DNA of 64,000 bases from Pseudomonas sp. Irchel s3h14 (lineage in GTDB: Bacteria; Pseudomonadota; Gammaproteobacteria; Pseudomonadales; Pseudomonadaceae). The notes under the pieces were generated by a model, which saw only the letters and a list, made by a program, of their open reading frames with translations, was not told where the DNA came from and made no database searches. Below, piece by piece: positions 43,656 to 52,800 of this stretch (position 1 is the stretch's first letter; each line of letters begins with the position of its first letter). The stretch is from NCBI RefSeq assembly GCF_900187425.1, contig NZ_FYDJ01000010.1:124001-188000 (forward strand), in the 5' to 3' direction. The position numbers and the translations under genes were made by a program.

Positions 43656-44189
43656 ATGACTATCCGTTTTGCTGTTTTCACCGCCCCGCTGTTGCTCGCC
43701 GTCGCGTTTTCCAGCTCGCTTGCATTCGCCAACGGCGATGACGAAGAACCGGCCAAACCCAACTGCCCAAAAGGCCAGGTCTGGGACAGCAAGCAGCAGC
43801 GATGCCTCAAGCAAACCAGCAGCCTGGTACCGGACGCCGACCGCACCGATTACGCTTATCGGCTGGCCAAGGACGGTCGCTACGAAGAAGCCCTGGCCCT
43901 GCTCGACACCCTCAAACAGCCAAACACCGCCAAGGCCTTGAACTATCGCGGCTACGCCACGCGTAAACTGGGGCGCACCGACGAAGGCATCGGTTATTAC
44001 CTGCAATCGGTCAAACTTGACCCGCACTACGCGCAAGTTCGCGAATACCTCGGCGAAGCGTATGTGGTCAAAGGTCAGCTGGACCTCGCTCAGGAACAGT
44101 TGCAGCAGATCAAAACCATCTGCGGCAGCACCACCTGCGAGGAATACCAGGACCTGGCCGAAGCCATCAACGACTCATCGAAAACCTGA
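43656..44189 (+). CDS. exported TPR-repeat protein
   Basis: A 177-residue periplasmic protein. The signal peptide (RFAVFTAPLLLAVAFSSSLAFA) is followed by a small Cys-containing stretch, NCPKGQVWDSKQQRCLKQ, and then TPR-like helices: YRLAKDGRYEEALALLDTLK, TAKALNYRGYATRKLGRTDE and HYAQVREYLGEAYVVKGQLD. It precedes the ECF sigma and anti-sigma genes by 24 bp on the same strand, so it may be part of that signalling operon. The ATG at 43656 is chosen over a TTG two codons upstream. Confidence 0.85.
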   Translation: MTIRFAVFTAPLLLAVAFSSSLAFANGDDEEPAKPNCPKGQVWDSKQQRCLKQTSSLVPDADRTDYAYRLAKDGRYEEALALLDTLKQPNTAKALNYRGYATRKLGRTDEGIGYYLQSVKLDPHYAQVREYLGEAYVVKGQLDLAQEQLQQIKTICGSTTCEEYQDLAEAINDSSKT

Positions 44190-44213
44190 CACACCGAGCA
44201 GACGGAGGTCGCC

Positions 44214-44741
44214 ATCGCCAGCGATCAGGCAATACGGGCAGAACTGGGCCAGCACCTGGCGCGTTTATGGCGCTACGGCCTGCTGTTGTCCCGGCAACGG
44301 CATGTCGCCGAAGACCTCGTGCAGGCCACCTGCGTGCGGGCACTCGAGCGTGCCGGGCAGTTTGTCCCGGGCAGCCGCATGGACCGCTGGTTGCTGAGCA
44401 TTCTGCACTCGATCTGGCTCAACGAAGTTCGCTCCCGAAGAGTGCGTCATGGACAGGGGCTGGTGGATGCCGACAACGCTTTGTCGTTCGACGGTGAATA
44501 CGCGGCACAAACCCATGTCCTCGCGGCTCAGGTGATCAGGCGTGTGGATGCCTTGCCCGAAACCCAGCGGGAAACGATGTTTCTCGCCTATGTCGAAGGT
44601 TTGTCCTACCGCGAAGTGGCCGAGGTGCTGGACGTGCCCATCGGCACCGTCATGAGTCGCCTGGCCGCTGCACGCGCGAAACTGGCCGAGTACCCGCCCT
44701 TGCACGCCGTGCCGAACCCTTCCACTGGAGAACGTCGATGA
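44214..44741 (+). CDS. ECF-type RNA polymerase sigma factor (start uncertain)
   Basis: A sigma-70 family extracytoplasmic-function factor. Region 2 is AEDLVQATCVRALERAGQFV with MDRWLLSILHSIWLNEVRSR; region 4 is PETQRETMFLAYVEGLSYRE and VAEVLDVPIGTVMSRLAAAR. No ATG, GTG or TTG precedes region 2. The best-placed start is an ATC at 44214, five bases after GGAGG; the first standard start, TTG at 44286, would cut helix 1 of region 2. The gene overlaps the anti-sigma gene by four bases, giving a TPR/sigma/anti-sigma operon. Confidence 0.82.
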   Translation: MASDQAIRAELGQHLARLWRYGLLLSRQRHVAEDLVQATCVRALERAGQFVPGSRMDRWLLSILHSIWLNEVRSRRVRHGQGLVDADNALSFDGEYAAQTHVLAAQVIRRVDALPETQRETMFLAYVEGLSYREVAEVLDVPIGTVMSRLAAARAKLAEYPPLHAVPNPSTGERR

Positions 44742-45514
44742 ACGATCACGCACGCCCGACGGTACCCACGGATGAGCAACTGGTGGCCTACCTCGACAAC
44801 CAGCTCGACAGCGAACAGCGCACCCGCATCGACGCGGCCATCCTTGAAGACCCAACGCTCAACCTGCGCCTGCAATGGCTGGCCCGCAGCAGCCTGCCGT
44901 TCAAGGAGGCCTACGACGAGTTGGGCCGCCAGGCGCCCGTGGACCGCTTGCAATCGATGCTCGACACCCTGCCTTCACCTGAACGCCCGACCATGAATCG
45001 ACGCTGGTTTCTCGCGGCGGCCGCCGGGCTGGTGGTGAGTGGCGTGGTGGCGGATCGGCTGTTCCTCGGCTGGCAGTTGAGCCAGCAAAAGAATAACTGG
45101 CGCGGGCTGGTGGCCGAGTACATGTCGCTTTACGTGCCGCAAACCCTGGACCACTTGCCCACTGACGAAGCCGCTCAGCGAGCGCAACTACGGACCATTG
45201 ATGCGCGTCTGGGCCTGAATCTTGTGCCGGCACAATTGGCCCTGCCACGCTCCGAGTTCAAGCGCGCGCAAATCCTCGAGTACGACGGCGTCGCCATTGC
45301 CCAAATCACCTACCTGGACCCGGCGCACGGTCCCCTAGCGCTGTGCGTCACCCGCTCCAACAGCGGCAGCCGGCATTTCGCCCAGGAGCGCCGGCACGGG
45401 ATGAACATTGTCTATTGGGCTGACATGCAACATGCCTGGATGCTGATCGGGCATAACCCGGTGGCGGATCTGGAGGACATGGCGAAATTGTTGAGAGGCC
45501 GGCTTAGCGCGTGA
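44738..45514 (+). CDS. membrane anti-sigma factor
   Basis: A 258-residue protein with an N-terminal cytoplasmic anti-sigma domain (DEQLVAYLDNQLDSEQRTRI), one membrane helix around residues 88-108 (RRWFLAAAAGLVVSGVVADR) and a periplasmic domain. The N-terminal domain lacks the HxxxCxxC zinc motif of the ZAS class. It overlaps the sigma gene (ATGA) and likely holds that sigma factor at the membrane until a signal arrives. Typical of RskA-like transmembrane regulators (predicted). Confidence 0.83.
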   Translation: MNDHARPTVPTDEQLVAYLDNQLDSEQRTRIDAAILEDPTLNLRLQWLARSSLPFKEAYDELGRQAPVDRLQSMLDTLPSPERPTMNRRWFLAAAAGLVVSGVVADRLFLGWQLSQQKNNWRGLVAEYMSLYVPQTLDHLPTDEAAQRAQLRTIDARLGLNLVPAQLALPRSEFKRAQILEYDGVAIAQITYLDPAHGPLALCVTRSNSGSRHFAQERRHGMNIVYWADMQHAWMLIGHNPVADLEDMAKLLRGRLSA

Positions 45515-45566
45515 TCCGTTTTGTCACTATGCTGGGTGTCTCATTTCCAAGGAGGAAAACCCACCC

Positions 45567-46196
45567 ATGCCTATTTCTTCACGCACAGCCTTGCTGGTCA
45601 TCGACGTACAGAACGACTTCATCCCCGGCGGCCAGTTGCCGGTACCCGAAGGTGACCTGATCGTCCCGCTGATCAGTCGCCTCGGCGCCCGGTTCACCCA
45701 AGTCATCATCGCCCAGGACTGGCACCCGGCCGGACACGCTTCCTTCGCCTCCAGCCACCCCGGCCGCGCGCCTTACGACGTGATTCAACTGCCTTATGGC
45801 GAGCAGACGCTCTGGCCGGACCATTGCGTGCGGGCCACGCCCGGTGCCGAGTTGCACAAGGATCTGGACCTGCCCCACGCCCAACTGATCATCCGCAAGG
45901 GCTGCAACCCGGACATCGATAGTTACTCGGCGTTTCTGGAGGCGGATCGAAGAACCACAACAGGTTTGGCCGGGTACTTGAAAGAACGCGGTATCGGCAC
46001 GGTTTATCTGGTTGGGCTGGCACTCGATTTCTGTGTGATGTTCTCTGCACTGGATGCGCGGGCGGCAGGGTTTAACGCGTTTGTGGTGATGGATGCGTGT
46101 CGGGCGATTGATCTGGACGGATCACTGGCCGCGGCGATCGAGCGGATGCAGGTGGCTGGGGTTGGGTTGATTTCAGCGGAGGAAGTGCCGGGTTAA
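45567..46196 (+). CDS. pncA: nicotinamidase / pyrazinamidase
   Basis: Hydrolyses nicotinamide to nicotinic acid in the NAD salvage pathway. The catalytic triad is Asp13 (LLVIDVQNDF), Lys111 (IIRKGCNPD) and Cys156 (GLALDFCVMF); the metal site uses Asp51, His53 and His57 (DWHPAGHASF) and His86. The length of 209 residues is standard. An AAGGAGG site precedes the ATG. It is followed by the long inverted repeat at 46202-46378 and is a single-gene unit. Confidence 0.92.
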   Translation: MPISSRTALLVIDVQNDFIPGGQLPVPEGDLIVPLISRLGARFTQVIIAQDWHPAGHASFASSHPGRAPYDVIQLPYGEQTLWPDHCVRATPGAELHKDLDLPHAQLIIRKGCNPDIDSYSAFLEADRRTTTGLAGYLKERGIGTVYLVGLALDFCVMFSALDARAAGFNAFVVMDACRAIDLDGSLAAAIERMQVAGVGLISAEEVPG

Positions 46197-46201
46197 GTCT
46201 C

Positions 46202-46378
46202 TGTAGCAGCTGCCGAGCCTGCGAGGCTGCGTTCGAGCCGGGGTCGCGCTCGACCGCAGTCCTCGCAAGTCCGGTGGACGCTGTTTCCCTGAAAAAACCG
46301 GTTTTCTGGTTTTACGAGTGCTGCGGTCGAGCGCGACCCCGGCTCGAACGCAGCCTCGCAGGCTCGACAGCTGCTACA
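46202..46378. repeat. long inverted repeat, 58-bp arms
   Basis: The arms 46202-46259 and 46321-46378 match at 57 of 58 positions when one is reversed and complemented; the loop is 61 bp. The motif TGTAGCAGCTGCCGAGCCTG at the tip and CGAGCCGGGGTCGCGCTCGA within it are unlike the REP types elsewhere in the window. It lies between convergent pncA and the sensor kinase gene and has no coding capacity. It may be a miniature non-autonomous element. Confidence 0.85.
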
Positions 46379-46387
46379 CAGAGTGCG

Positions 46388-47689
46388 TCAGGTTGAGGTG
46401 GGCAACCACAACCGGAACCGTGCCCCACCCAACGGCGACGCTTCAACGGTGAGCGTACCGCCCTGAGCCTCCAGCGCCCGACGGCTGATGGCCAACCCCA
46501 GACCGAAGCCTCCCGTGGCCCGGTCCCGACTGCGATCCAGTCGATAGAAAGGTTCAAATATCCGCTCACGCTCCTCATCTGGAATACCGATCCCATCGTC
46601 GTCCACCCAGATTTCAGCCCCCTTGGCACACACCCGCACACCAATCTGAATGCGTTTTTCGCAGTAGCGCATCGCATTGCGCAGCAGGTTCTGAATAGCG
46701 CGGGCAGTCAGCCTTGGGTCGAGCGCGAAGCGTTCAAGTTGTCCGTGCAGCAGCACATCGATAACGATGTCCGGGGATTCCAGTTCTTCGTCGACGCTGC
46801 CAAGGATGCTGTCGATAAATTCATCCAGCGACACCTCGACCCGCTCCGGCAACCGCGCCGGGTTTTGCAGGCGGCTGTAGGACAACAGTTCCAGTACCAA
46901 CTCGTCGAGCTCGCGAATGTGTGCGACCAGACCTTGCAGACGCTCGCGGCTGGCGGCTGGCAAATCGTCGGACAGTGCCAGCGCCAGACCGAAATCCAGT
47001 CGTGTCAGGGGCGTGCGCAATTCGTGAGAGACGGCATTGAGCAGGTCGCGCTGCTGGTTGAGCAGGTTCTCGATATCGCCAGCCATGGTGTCAAAGACGT
47101 TGGCCAGGCTACCGATGTTGGAGCTTTTGGAAATCTGTGTGCGCTCGCTCAAGTGGCCCTTGCCGAAACGTTCAGCCGTACCTTTGAGGCGTTCCAGGTC
47201 GCGCCAGTGCGGGCGCAGCCACAGCAACAGGCAGGCGAGCATGGTCGCGCCGATCAGCACGTTGATGCTCCAGTACAACAGGCTGACGTCCATCGGGTCC
47301 GGCGGTACGACCATCTCCACCACCGTCCGCTCGTTCAGCGGCGCCACCGCCAGGGTGCGCCAGCCCCAGTCGCCAATGCGCACGACGTTCTCGCCACGCT
47401 GCAGACGTTTGCGCTCATCAGGGGTGAAATCGGCATCGTCGTTACCGGTCAGGACGATGTGCAGCGGCTGGAATTCCTTGTCCATCTCCGCGGCCAAGGC
47501 CGGCCACTGTTCCGGGGGCACGGCGTGAAACTGTTTGACGATGAGGGTTTGCAACCCGCGCGAATAATCGAGGTTGTAGGTGACAAAGCGCTCCTGGAAG
47601 ACCTTGATCACCACGTCAGGCACCAGATAGATCGCCGCGCTGTACGAAACGATAGTCACCAGGTACAGGCGAAACAGGATTCTGAACAT
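46388..47689 (-). CDS. sensor histidine kinase (RstB-like)
   Basis: A 433-residue membrane kinase of a two-component system. Two membrane helices (near residues 5-27 and 145-165) bracket a periplasmic sensor of about 120 residues. HAMP follows, then the phosphoacceptor His in LLNAVSHELRTPLTRLDFGL, the N box RNAMRYCEK, G1 DDDGIGIPDEER and G2 GGFGLGLAISRRAL. The start at 47689 lies 4 bp after the regulator's stop, so the two genes form an operon. The arrangement and length resemble RstA/RstB. It is divergent from an RND pump that it may control. Confidence 0.9.
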   Translation of the reverse strand: MFRILFRLYLVTIVSYSAAIYLVPDVVIKVFQERFVTYNLDYSRGLQTLIVKQFHAVPPEQWPALAAEMDKEFQPLHIVLTGNDDADFTPDERKRLQRGENVVRIGDWGWRTLAVAPLNERTVVEMVVPPDPMDVSLLYWSINVLIGATMLACLLLWLRPHWRDLERLKGTAERFGKGHLSERTQISKSSNIGSLANVFDTMAGDIENLLNQQRDLLNAVSHELRTPLTRLDFGLALALSDDLPAASRERLQGLVAHIRELDELVLELLSYSRLQNPARLPERVEVSLDEFIDSILGSVDEELESPDIVIDVLLHGQLERFALDPRLTARAIQNLLRNAMRYCEKRIQIGVRVCAKGAEIWVDDDGIGIPDEERERIFEPFYRLDRSRDRATGGFGLGLAISRRALEAQGGTLTVEASPLGGARFRLWLPTST

Positions 47690-47693
47690 CGAC

Positions 47694-48395
47694 TCAGCAT
47701 TCCCACTCGGAACGGCTGAACAGGTAACCCTTGCCCCACACGGTCTTGATCTTGCGCGCCTCGCCGGCGTGGTCGTCGAACTTGCGCCGCAGCTTGGAGA
47801 TCGCCACGTCCACCGAGCGGTCGGTGCCGTTGAACTCGATGCCGCGCAGGCGTTGCAGAATCTGGTCGCGACTGAGCACTTCGCCGGCATGCCGAGCGAG
47901 TACCACCAGCAGGTTGTATTCACCACTGGACAGTTCGACCAATTGCTCGCGCCAGGTCACGGTGCGCTCGGACAGGTCGATGCACAGATTACCCATCAGA
48001 ATGCGGTCGTTGGCCGTCTGCGGTTCGGTGAGGCTGCTGCGCCGCAGCAACGTCCGCACCCGGGCCAGCAACACCCGCGGTTCACAGGGTTTGGTGACGT
48101 AGTCGTCGGCGCCCATTTCCAGGCCCAGCACCTGATCGTGACTGTCGTCGCGGGCGGTGAGCATCAGGATCGGCAACGTCGCCGAATCGGCGCGCAGCAA
48201 GCGGCAGACTTGCAGGCCGTCGAGCCCCGGCAGCATCAGGTCGAGGATCACCAGGTCCGGCGGATTGACCCGCGCACGTTCGCGAACATGGTCACCACGG
48301 CTGATCACGCTGACGCTATAGCCGTTGCGTTCCAGGTAACTGGCAATCAGTTCCGAGAGCGCGGTGTCGTCTTCGACCAGGAGGATGTTGGGCAT
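47694..48395 (-). CDS. OmpR-family response regulator (RstA-like)
   Basis: A 233-residue regulator. The receiver domain opens NILLVEDDTALSELIA with the phosphorylated Asp52 in LVILDLMLPG and the conserved Lys in DDYVTKPCEPRVLLARV. The C-terminal winged helix reads LSSGEYNLLVVLARHAGEVL and RSVDVAISKLRRKFDD, ending KTVWGKGYLFS. The start at 48395 gives MPNILLVEDD, the normal beginning; a longer frame to 48470 is rejected. First gene of the two-component operon. Confidence 0.92.
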   Translation of the reverse strand: MPNILLVEDDTALSELIASYLERNGYSVSVISRGDHVRERARVNPPDLVILDLMLPGLDGLQVCRLLRADSATLPILMLTARDDSHDQVLGLEMGADDYVTKPCEPRVLLARVRTLLRRSSLTEPQTANDRILMGNLCIDLSERTVTWREQLVELSSGEYNLLVVLARHAGEVLSRDQILQRLRGIEFNGTDRSVDVAISKLRRKFDDHAGEARKIKTVWGKGYLFSRSEWEC

Positions 48396-48435
48396 GGGTG
48401 TTTCCAGAAAGTGCTGTGGTGCCTGATCCGGCCTC

Positions 48436-48500
48436 TTCGCGAGCAAGCCCGCTCCCACAGGGGAATGCATTTCAAATGTGGGAGCGGGCTTGCTCGCGAA
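48436..48500. repeat. REP-like inverted repeat (type TTCGCGAGCAAGCCCGCTCCCACA)
   Basis: Perfect 24-bp arms at 48436-48459 and 48477-48500, between the divergent response-regulator and RND adaptor genes, so inside a region that should hold their promoters. Confidence 0.85.
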
Positions 48501-48661
48501 GGCGGCCTGGCAGGCGCAAACGTAATCAAGTTGCGAAGGATATACGCCCTCGCCCGTGCCTGAGTAAAACCCTTACACAATTTCACACAGCGCCTACAAA
48601 GCTTCACCGCTACCCTCGCCGCCTCCCCGTAGGATGCGGGGGGTCATTATTGGGGTATTAC

Positions 48662-49819
48662 ATGTCAAAGAATCTGCTTGCCAGGCTCAGCCTGATTGCA
48701 CTGGCGGTGACGCTGAGCGCTTGTGAGAAGGCCTCGACGGCCGAAGAACAGGCGCCTCTGGCCACGGTTCGCATCGAAACCATCCAAGCCAGCCCCCTGT
48801 CGATCACCAGTGAACTGAGCGGGCGGATTGCTGCGCCAAGGATTGCCGAAGTCCGCGCCCGGGTTGCCGGGGTGGTGTTGCAACGGGCGTTCCGCGAAGG
48901 CAGCGATGTGAAAAAAGGTGAAGTGTTGTTTCGTATCGACCCGGCGCCGTTCAAGGCTGACCTGGACAGTGCCGAAGCGGCGCTGCGCAAGGCTGAAGCC
49001 AATGCGTTCCAGGCGCGCCTGCAAGAGCAGCGCTACGCGCAGTTAATCGAAGGCAATGCCATCAGCGGCCAGGATTATGACAACGCCCGGGCCAGTGCCC
49101 GGCAAACGGCTGCCGACGTCGCCGCGAACAAAGCCGCCGTGGAGCGGGCGAAACTCAACCTGGGTTACGCCACGGTCACGGCGCCGATTTCCGGGCGCAT
49201 CGGCCGCGCGCTGGTGACTGAAGGCGCACTGGTCGGGCAGAACGAAACCACGCCGCTGGCGTTGATTCAGCAACTGAACCCGATCCATGCCGACCTCACC
49301 CAATCGACCCGCGAACTCAACGACCTGCGCCGGGCGTTCCGTTCCGGCCAGTTGCAGCAGGTCGGTCAGGACCAGGCCAAAGCCACACTGATCCAGGACG
49401 ATGGCAGTCTCTATCCGTTGCCCGGCAAGTTGCTGTTCGCCGACATCACCGTCGACCCCGGCACCGGTCAGATCATTCTGCGCAGCGAATTCCCCAACCC
49501 GGACCTCGACTTGCTGCCGGGCAGCTTCGTGCGCGTGCGTCTGGAGCAAGCGGTCATTCAGCAAGGCATCAGCGTGCCGCAACGAGCCATCCAGCGTGAC
49601 AGCGCCGGCATCGCCCAAGTGCTGGTGCTCGACGCTGAACAGCGGGTTGGCCAGCAACCGGTCGAACTGGGCGCCGTACAGAACGATCGCTGGATCGTCA
49701 CCAGCGGCCTCAAGCCCGGTGACCGCATCGTCACCGAAGGCCTGCAACACGCCCGTCCCGGCGAAAAAGTGCAGATTGACGACACCCCTCTTCCACTTGC
49801 CCAGGTTTCTGGTCAGTAA
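48662..49819 (+). CDS. RND efflux periplasmic adaptor (MexA-like lipoprotein)
   Basis: A 385-residue membrane-fusion protein of an RND pump. It is a lipoprotein: MSKNLLARLSLIALAVTLSAC with Cys21. The barrel-sandwich and hairpin are seen in ELSGRIAAPRIAEVRARVAG, FREGSDVKKGEVLFRIDPAP and QARLQEQRYAQLIEGNAISG, and the second lipoyl half in LNLGYATVTAPISGRIGRAL. The gene is 15 bp upstream of the pump gene. A long frame starting at 48398 is rejected because the lipobox start at 48662 is clear. Confidence 0.92.
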   Translation: MSKNLLARLSLIALAVTLSACEKASTAEEQAPLATVRIETIQASPLSITSELSGRIAAPRIAEVRARVAGVVLQRAFREGSDVKKGEVLFRIDPAPFKADLDSAEAALRKAEANAFQARLQEQRYAQLIEGNAISGQDYDNARASARQTAADVAANKAAVERAKLNLGYATVTAPISGRIGRALVTEGALVGQNETTPLALIQQLNPIHADLTQSTRELNDLRRAFRSGQLQQVGQDQAKATLIQDDGSLYPLPGKLLFADITVDPGTGQIILRSEFPNPDLDLLPGSFVRVRLEQAVIQQGISVPQRAIQRDSAGIAQVLVLDAEQRVGQQPVELGAVQNDRWIVTSGLKPGDRIVTEGLQHARPGEKVQIDDTPLPLAQVSGQ

Positions 49820-49834
49820 GCAGGACGCTTTTTT

Positions 49835-52800
49835 ATGCCGCAGTTCTTTATCGATCGCCCGGTGTTCGCCTGGGTGGTTGCCCTGTTCATCCTGTTGGCC
49901 GGCGCCCTGGCCATTCCACAGTTGCCGGTGGCGCAGTACCCCAACGTCGCGCCGCCGAAAGTCGAAATCTACGCCGTGTACCCCGGTGCTTCGGCACAGA
50001 CCGTGGACGAAAGCGTGGTCAGCCTGATCGAGGAAGAACTCAACGGCGCAGACCACCTGCTGTATTTCGAATCCCAGAGCAGCCTCGGCAGCGCCACCAT
50101 CACCGCAACGTTCCAGCCGGGCACTGACCCGGAAATGGCTCAGGTGGATGTGCAAAACCGCCTGAAAGTGGTCGAGTCGCGCCTGCCTCAAGCGGTGACG
50201 CAGCAGGGTTTGCAGGTGGAGAAAGTCTCCGCCGGCTTCCTGCTGCTGATCACCCTCACCTCCAGCGACGGCAAGCTCGACGACGTGGCGCTCAGCGATT
50301 ACCTGGCGCGCAACGTGATGAACGAGATCAAGCGTCTGGACGGCGTCGGCAAGGCTCAGTTGTACGGCGCCGAACGGGCCATGCGGATCTGGATCGATCC
50401 GCAAAAGCTGATCGGTTTCAACCTGACCCCGGCTGACGTCAACGCCGCCATCGTCGCGCAGAACGCGCAAGTGTCGGCCGGCAGCATTGGCGATTTGCCG
50501 ACCCGCACTACTCAGGAAATCACCGCGACCATTCTGGTCAAAGGCCAGTTGTCGACACCGGAAGAATTCGCTGACATCGTGTTGAAAGCCAATCCCGACG
50601 GCTCAACTGTGCGCATCAAAGATGTGGCACGCGTTGAGATCGGCAGTCAGGAATATCAGTTCTCCACGCGCCTCAACGGCAAACCGTCGACCGCCGTCAG
50701 CGTGCAACTGGCGCCGGGCGCTAATGCCCTGAGCACTGCCACGTTGGTGCGGGCGAAGATGGATGAACTGGCGCGCTACTTCCCGGCTGGCGTGGAATAC
50801 AAGATCCCGTATGACACCTCACCCTTCGTCAAAGTCTCGATCACCAAGGTGGTTTACACCCTTGGCGAGGCGATGTTGCTGGTGTTCGCGGTGATGTTCC
50901 TGTTCCTGCAAAACATCCGCTACACGCTGATTCCGACCCTGGTGGTGCCGGTGGCGCTGATGGGCACCTTTGCGACCATGTTGGCGCTCGGGTTTTCGAT
51001 CAACGTGCTGACCATGTTCGGCATGGTGCTGGCGATCGGCATCCTGGTGGATGACGCGATTGTGGTGGTGGAGAACGTGGAACGGATCATGGCCACCGAA
51101 GGCCTATCGCCCAAAGAAGCAACGCGCAAGGCAATGAAGCAGATCACTGGCGCAATCATCGGCATCACGCTGGTGCTGGTCGCGGTGTTCATTCCGATGG
51201 CGTTCATGCAGGGGTCGGTCGGAGTGATTTACCGGCAGTTCTCTTTGTCGATGGCGACTTCGATTCTGTTCTCGGCGTTCCTTGCCCTGACCTTGACCCC
51301 GGCGTTGTGCGCGACGCTGCTCAAGCCGATTGCCAAGGGCGAACATCACGAGAAGCGCGGGTTCTTTGGCTGGTTCAATCGGCGTTTCGAGCAACTGACC
51401 GATAGTTATCAGGGCTGGGTCGCCTATGCGCTGAAACGCACTGGCCGTTACCTGCTGATCTACGGCGTGCTGCTGATCGGATTGGGCGTGTGCTTCAGTC
51501 GACTGCCCTCCTCGTTCCTGCCGGTGGAAGATCAGGGTTACACCATCACCGACATTCAACTGCCACCGGGTGCGAGCAAGAACCGAACTGTGCAGGTGGT
51601 CGAGCAGATCGAAGCCCACAACACCACTGAACCCGGCGTCGGCGACAGCACGGTGATTCTCGGTTTCAGCTTCTCCGGCAGCGGGCAGAACGCCGCGTTG
51701 GCGTTTACCACACTCAAGGACTGGTCTGACCGGGGTAGCGACGACTCGGCCAGCTCCATTGCCGATCGCGCCAACATCGCGTTGAGCCAGATCAAGGACG
51801 CCGTAGCGTTTGCGGTACTGCCGCCGCCGGTGGATGGCCTCGGCACTTCCAGCGGTTTCGAGTTCCGCTTGCAGGACCGTGGCGGTCTTGGCCATGCCAC
51901 GCTGATGCAGGCGCGCAGCGAGTTGCTCGCTGCCGCCGAGAAGAGCCCGATCCTGATGAATGTGCGCGAAAGCGCCCTGGCCGAAGCGCCGCAGGTGCAA
52001 CTGGTAGTCGACCGCAAACAGGCGAACGCGCTGGGCGTGTCCTTTGCCGACATTGGCAACGTACTGTCCACCGCCGTCGGTTCGGCTTACATCAACGACT
52101 TCCCCAATCAGGGACGGATGCAGCGTGTGGTGGTGCAGGCTGAAGGCGATCAGCGCAGTCAGGTTGCCGATCTGCTGAAGATTCACGTGCGCAACAGCGC
52201 CGGGAAAATGGTGCCGTTGTCGGCCTTCGTCCAGGCCAAATGGACTCAGGGCCCGGCGCAATTGACGCGCTACAACGGCTACCCGGCGATCAGCATTTCC
52301 GGCGAACCGTCGCCCGGTCACAGCACCGGCGAAGCCATGGCGGAAATCGAACGACTGGTTGCACTTGGCCCGGCGGGATTGGGGCAGGAATGGACCGGGT
52401 TGTCGTTGCAGGAACGCTTGTCCGGCAGTCAGGCGCCGATCCTGCTCGGTTTGTCGTTGCTGATCGTGTTCCTGTGTCTGGCGGCGTTGTATGAGAGCTG
52501 GTCGATTCCGACCTCGGTGCTGCTGGTGGTGCCGCTCGGCGTGCTCGGCGCGGTACTGGCCGTGACCTTGCGCGGGATGCCCAACGACGTGTTTTTCAAG
52601 GTCGGGCTGATCACTATCATCGGGCTGTCGGCGAAGAACGCGATCCTGATCATCGAGTTCGCCAAGAGCCTGTACGACGAAGGCCACGACCTGATCGACG
52701 CCACCCTGCAAGCCGCGCGCCTGCGCCTGCGGCCGATTGTGATGACATCGATGGCATTCATCCTCGGCGTGGTGCCATTGGCGATTGCCACCGGGGCCAG

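Noticed and set aside
46739..47719. 326-residue plus-strand frame
   Set aside because: Antisense to the sensor kinase; no recognisable domain.
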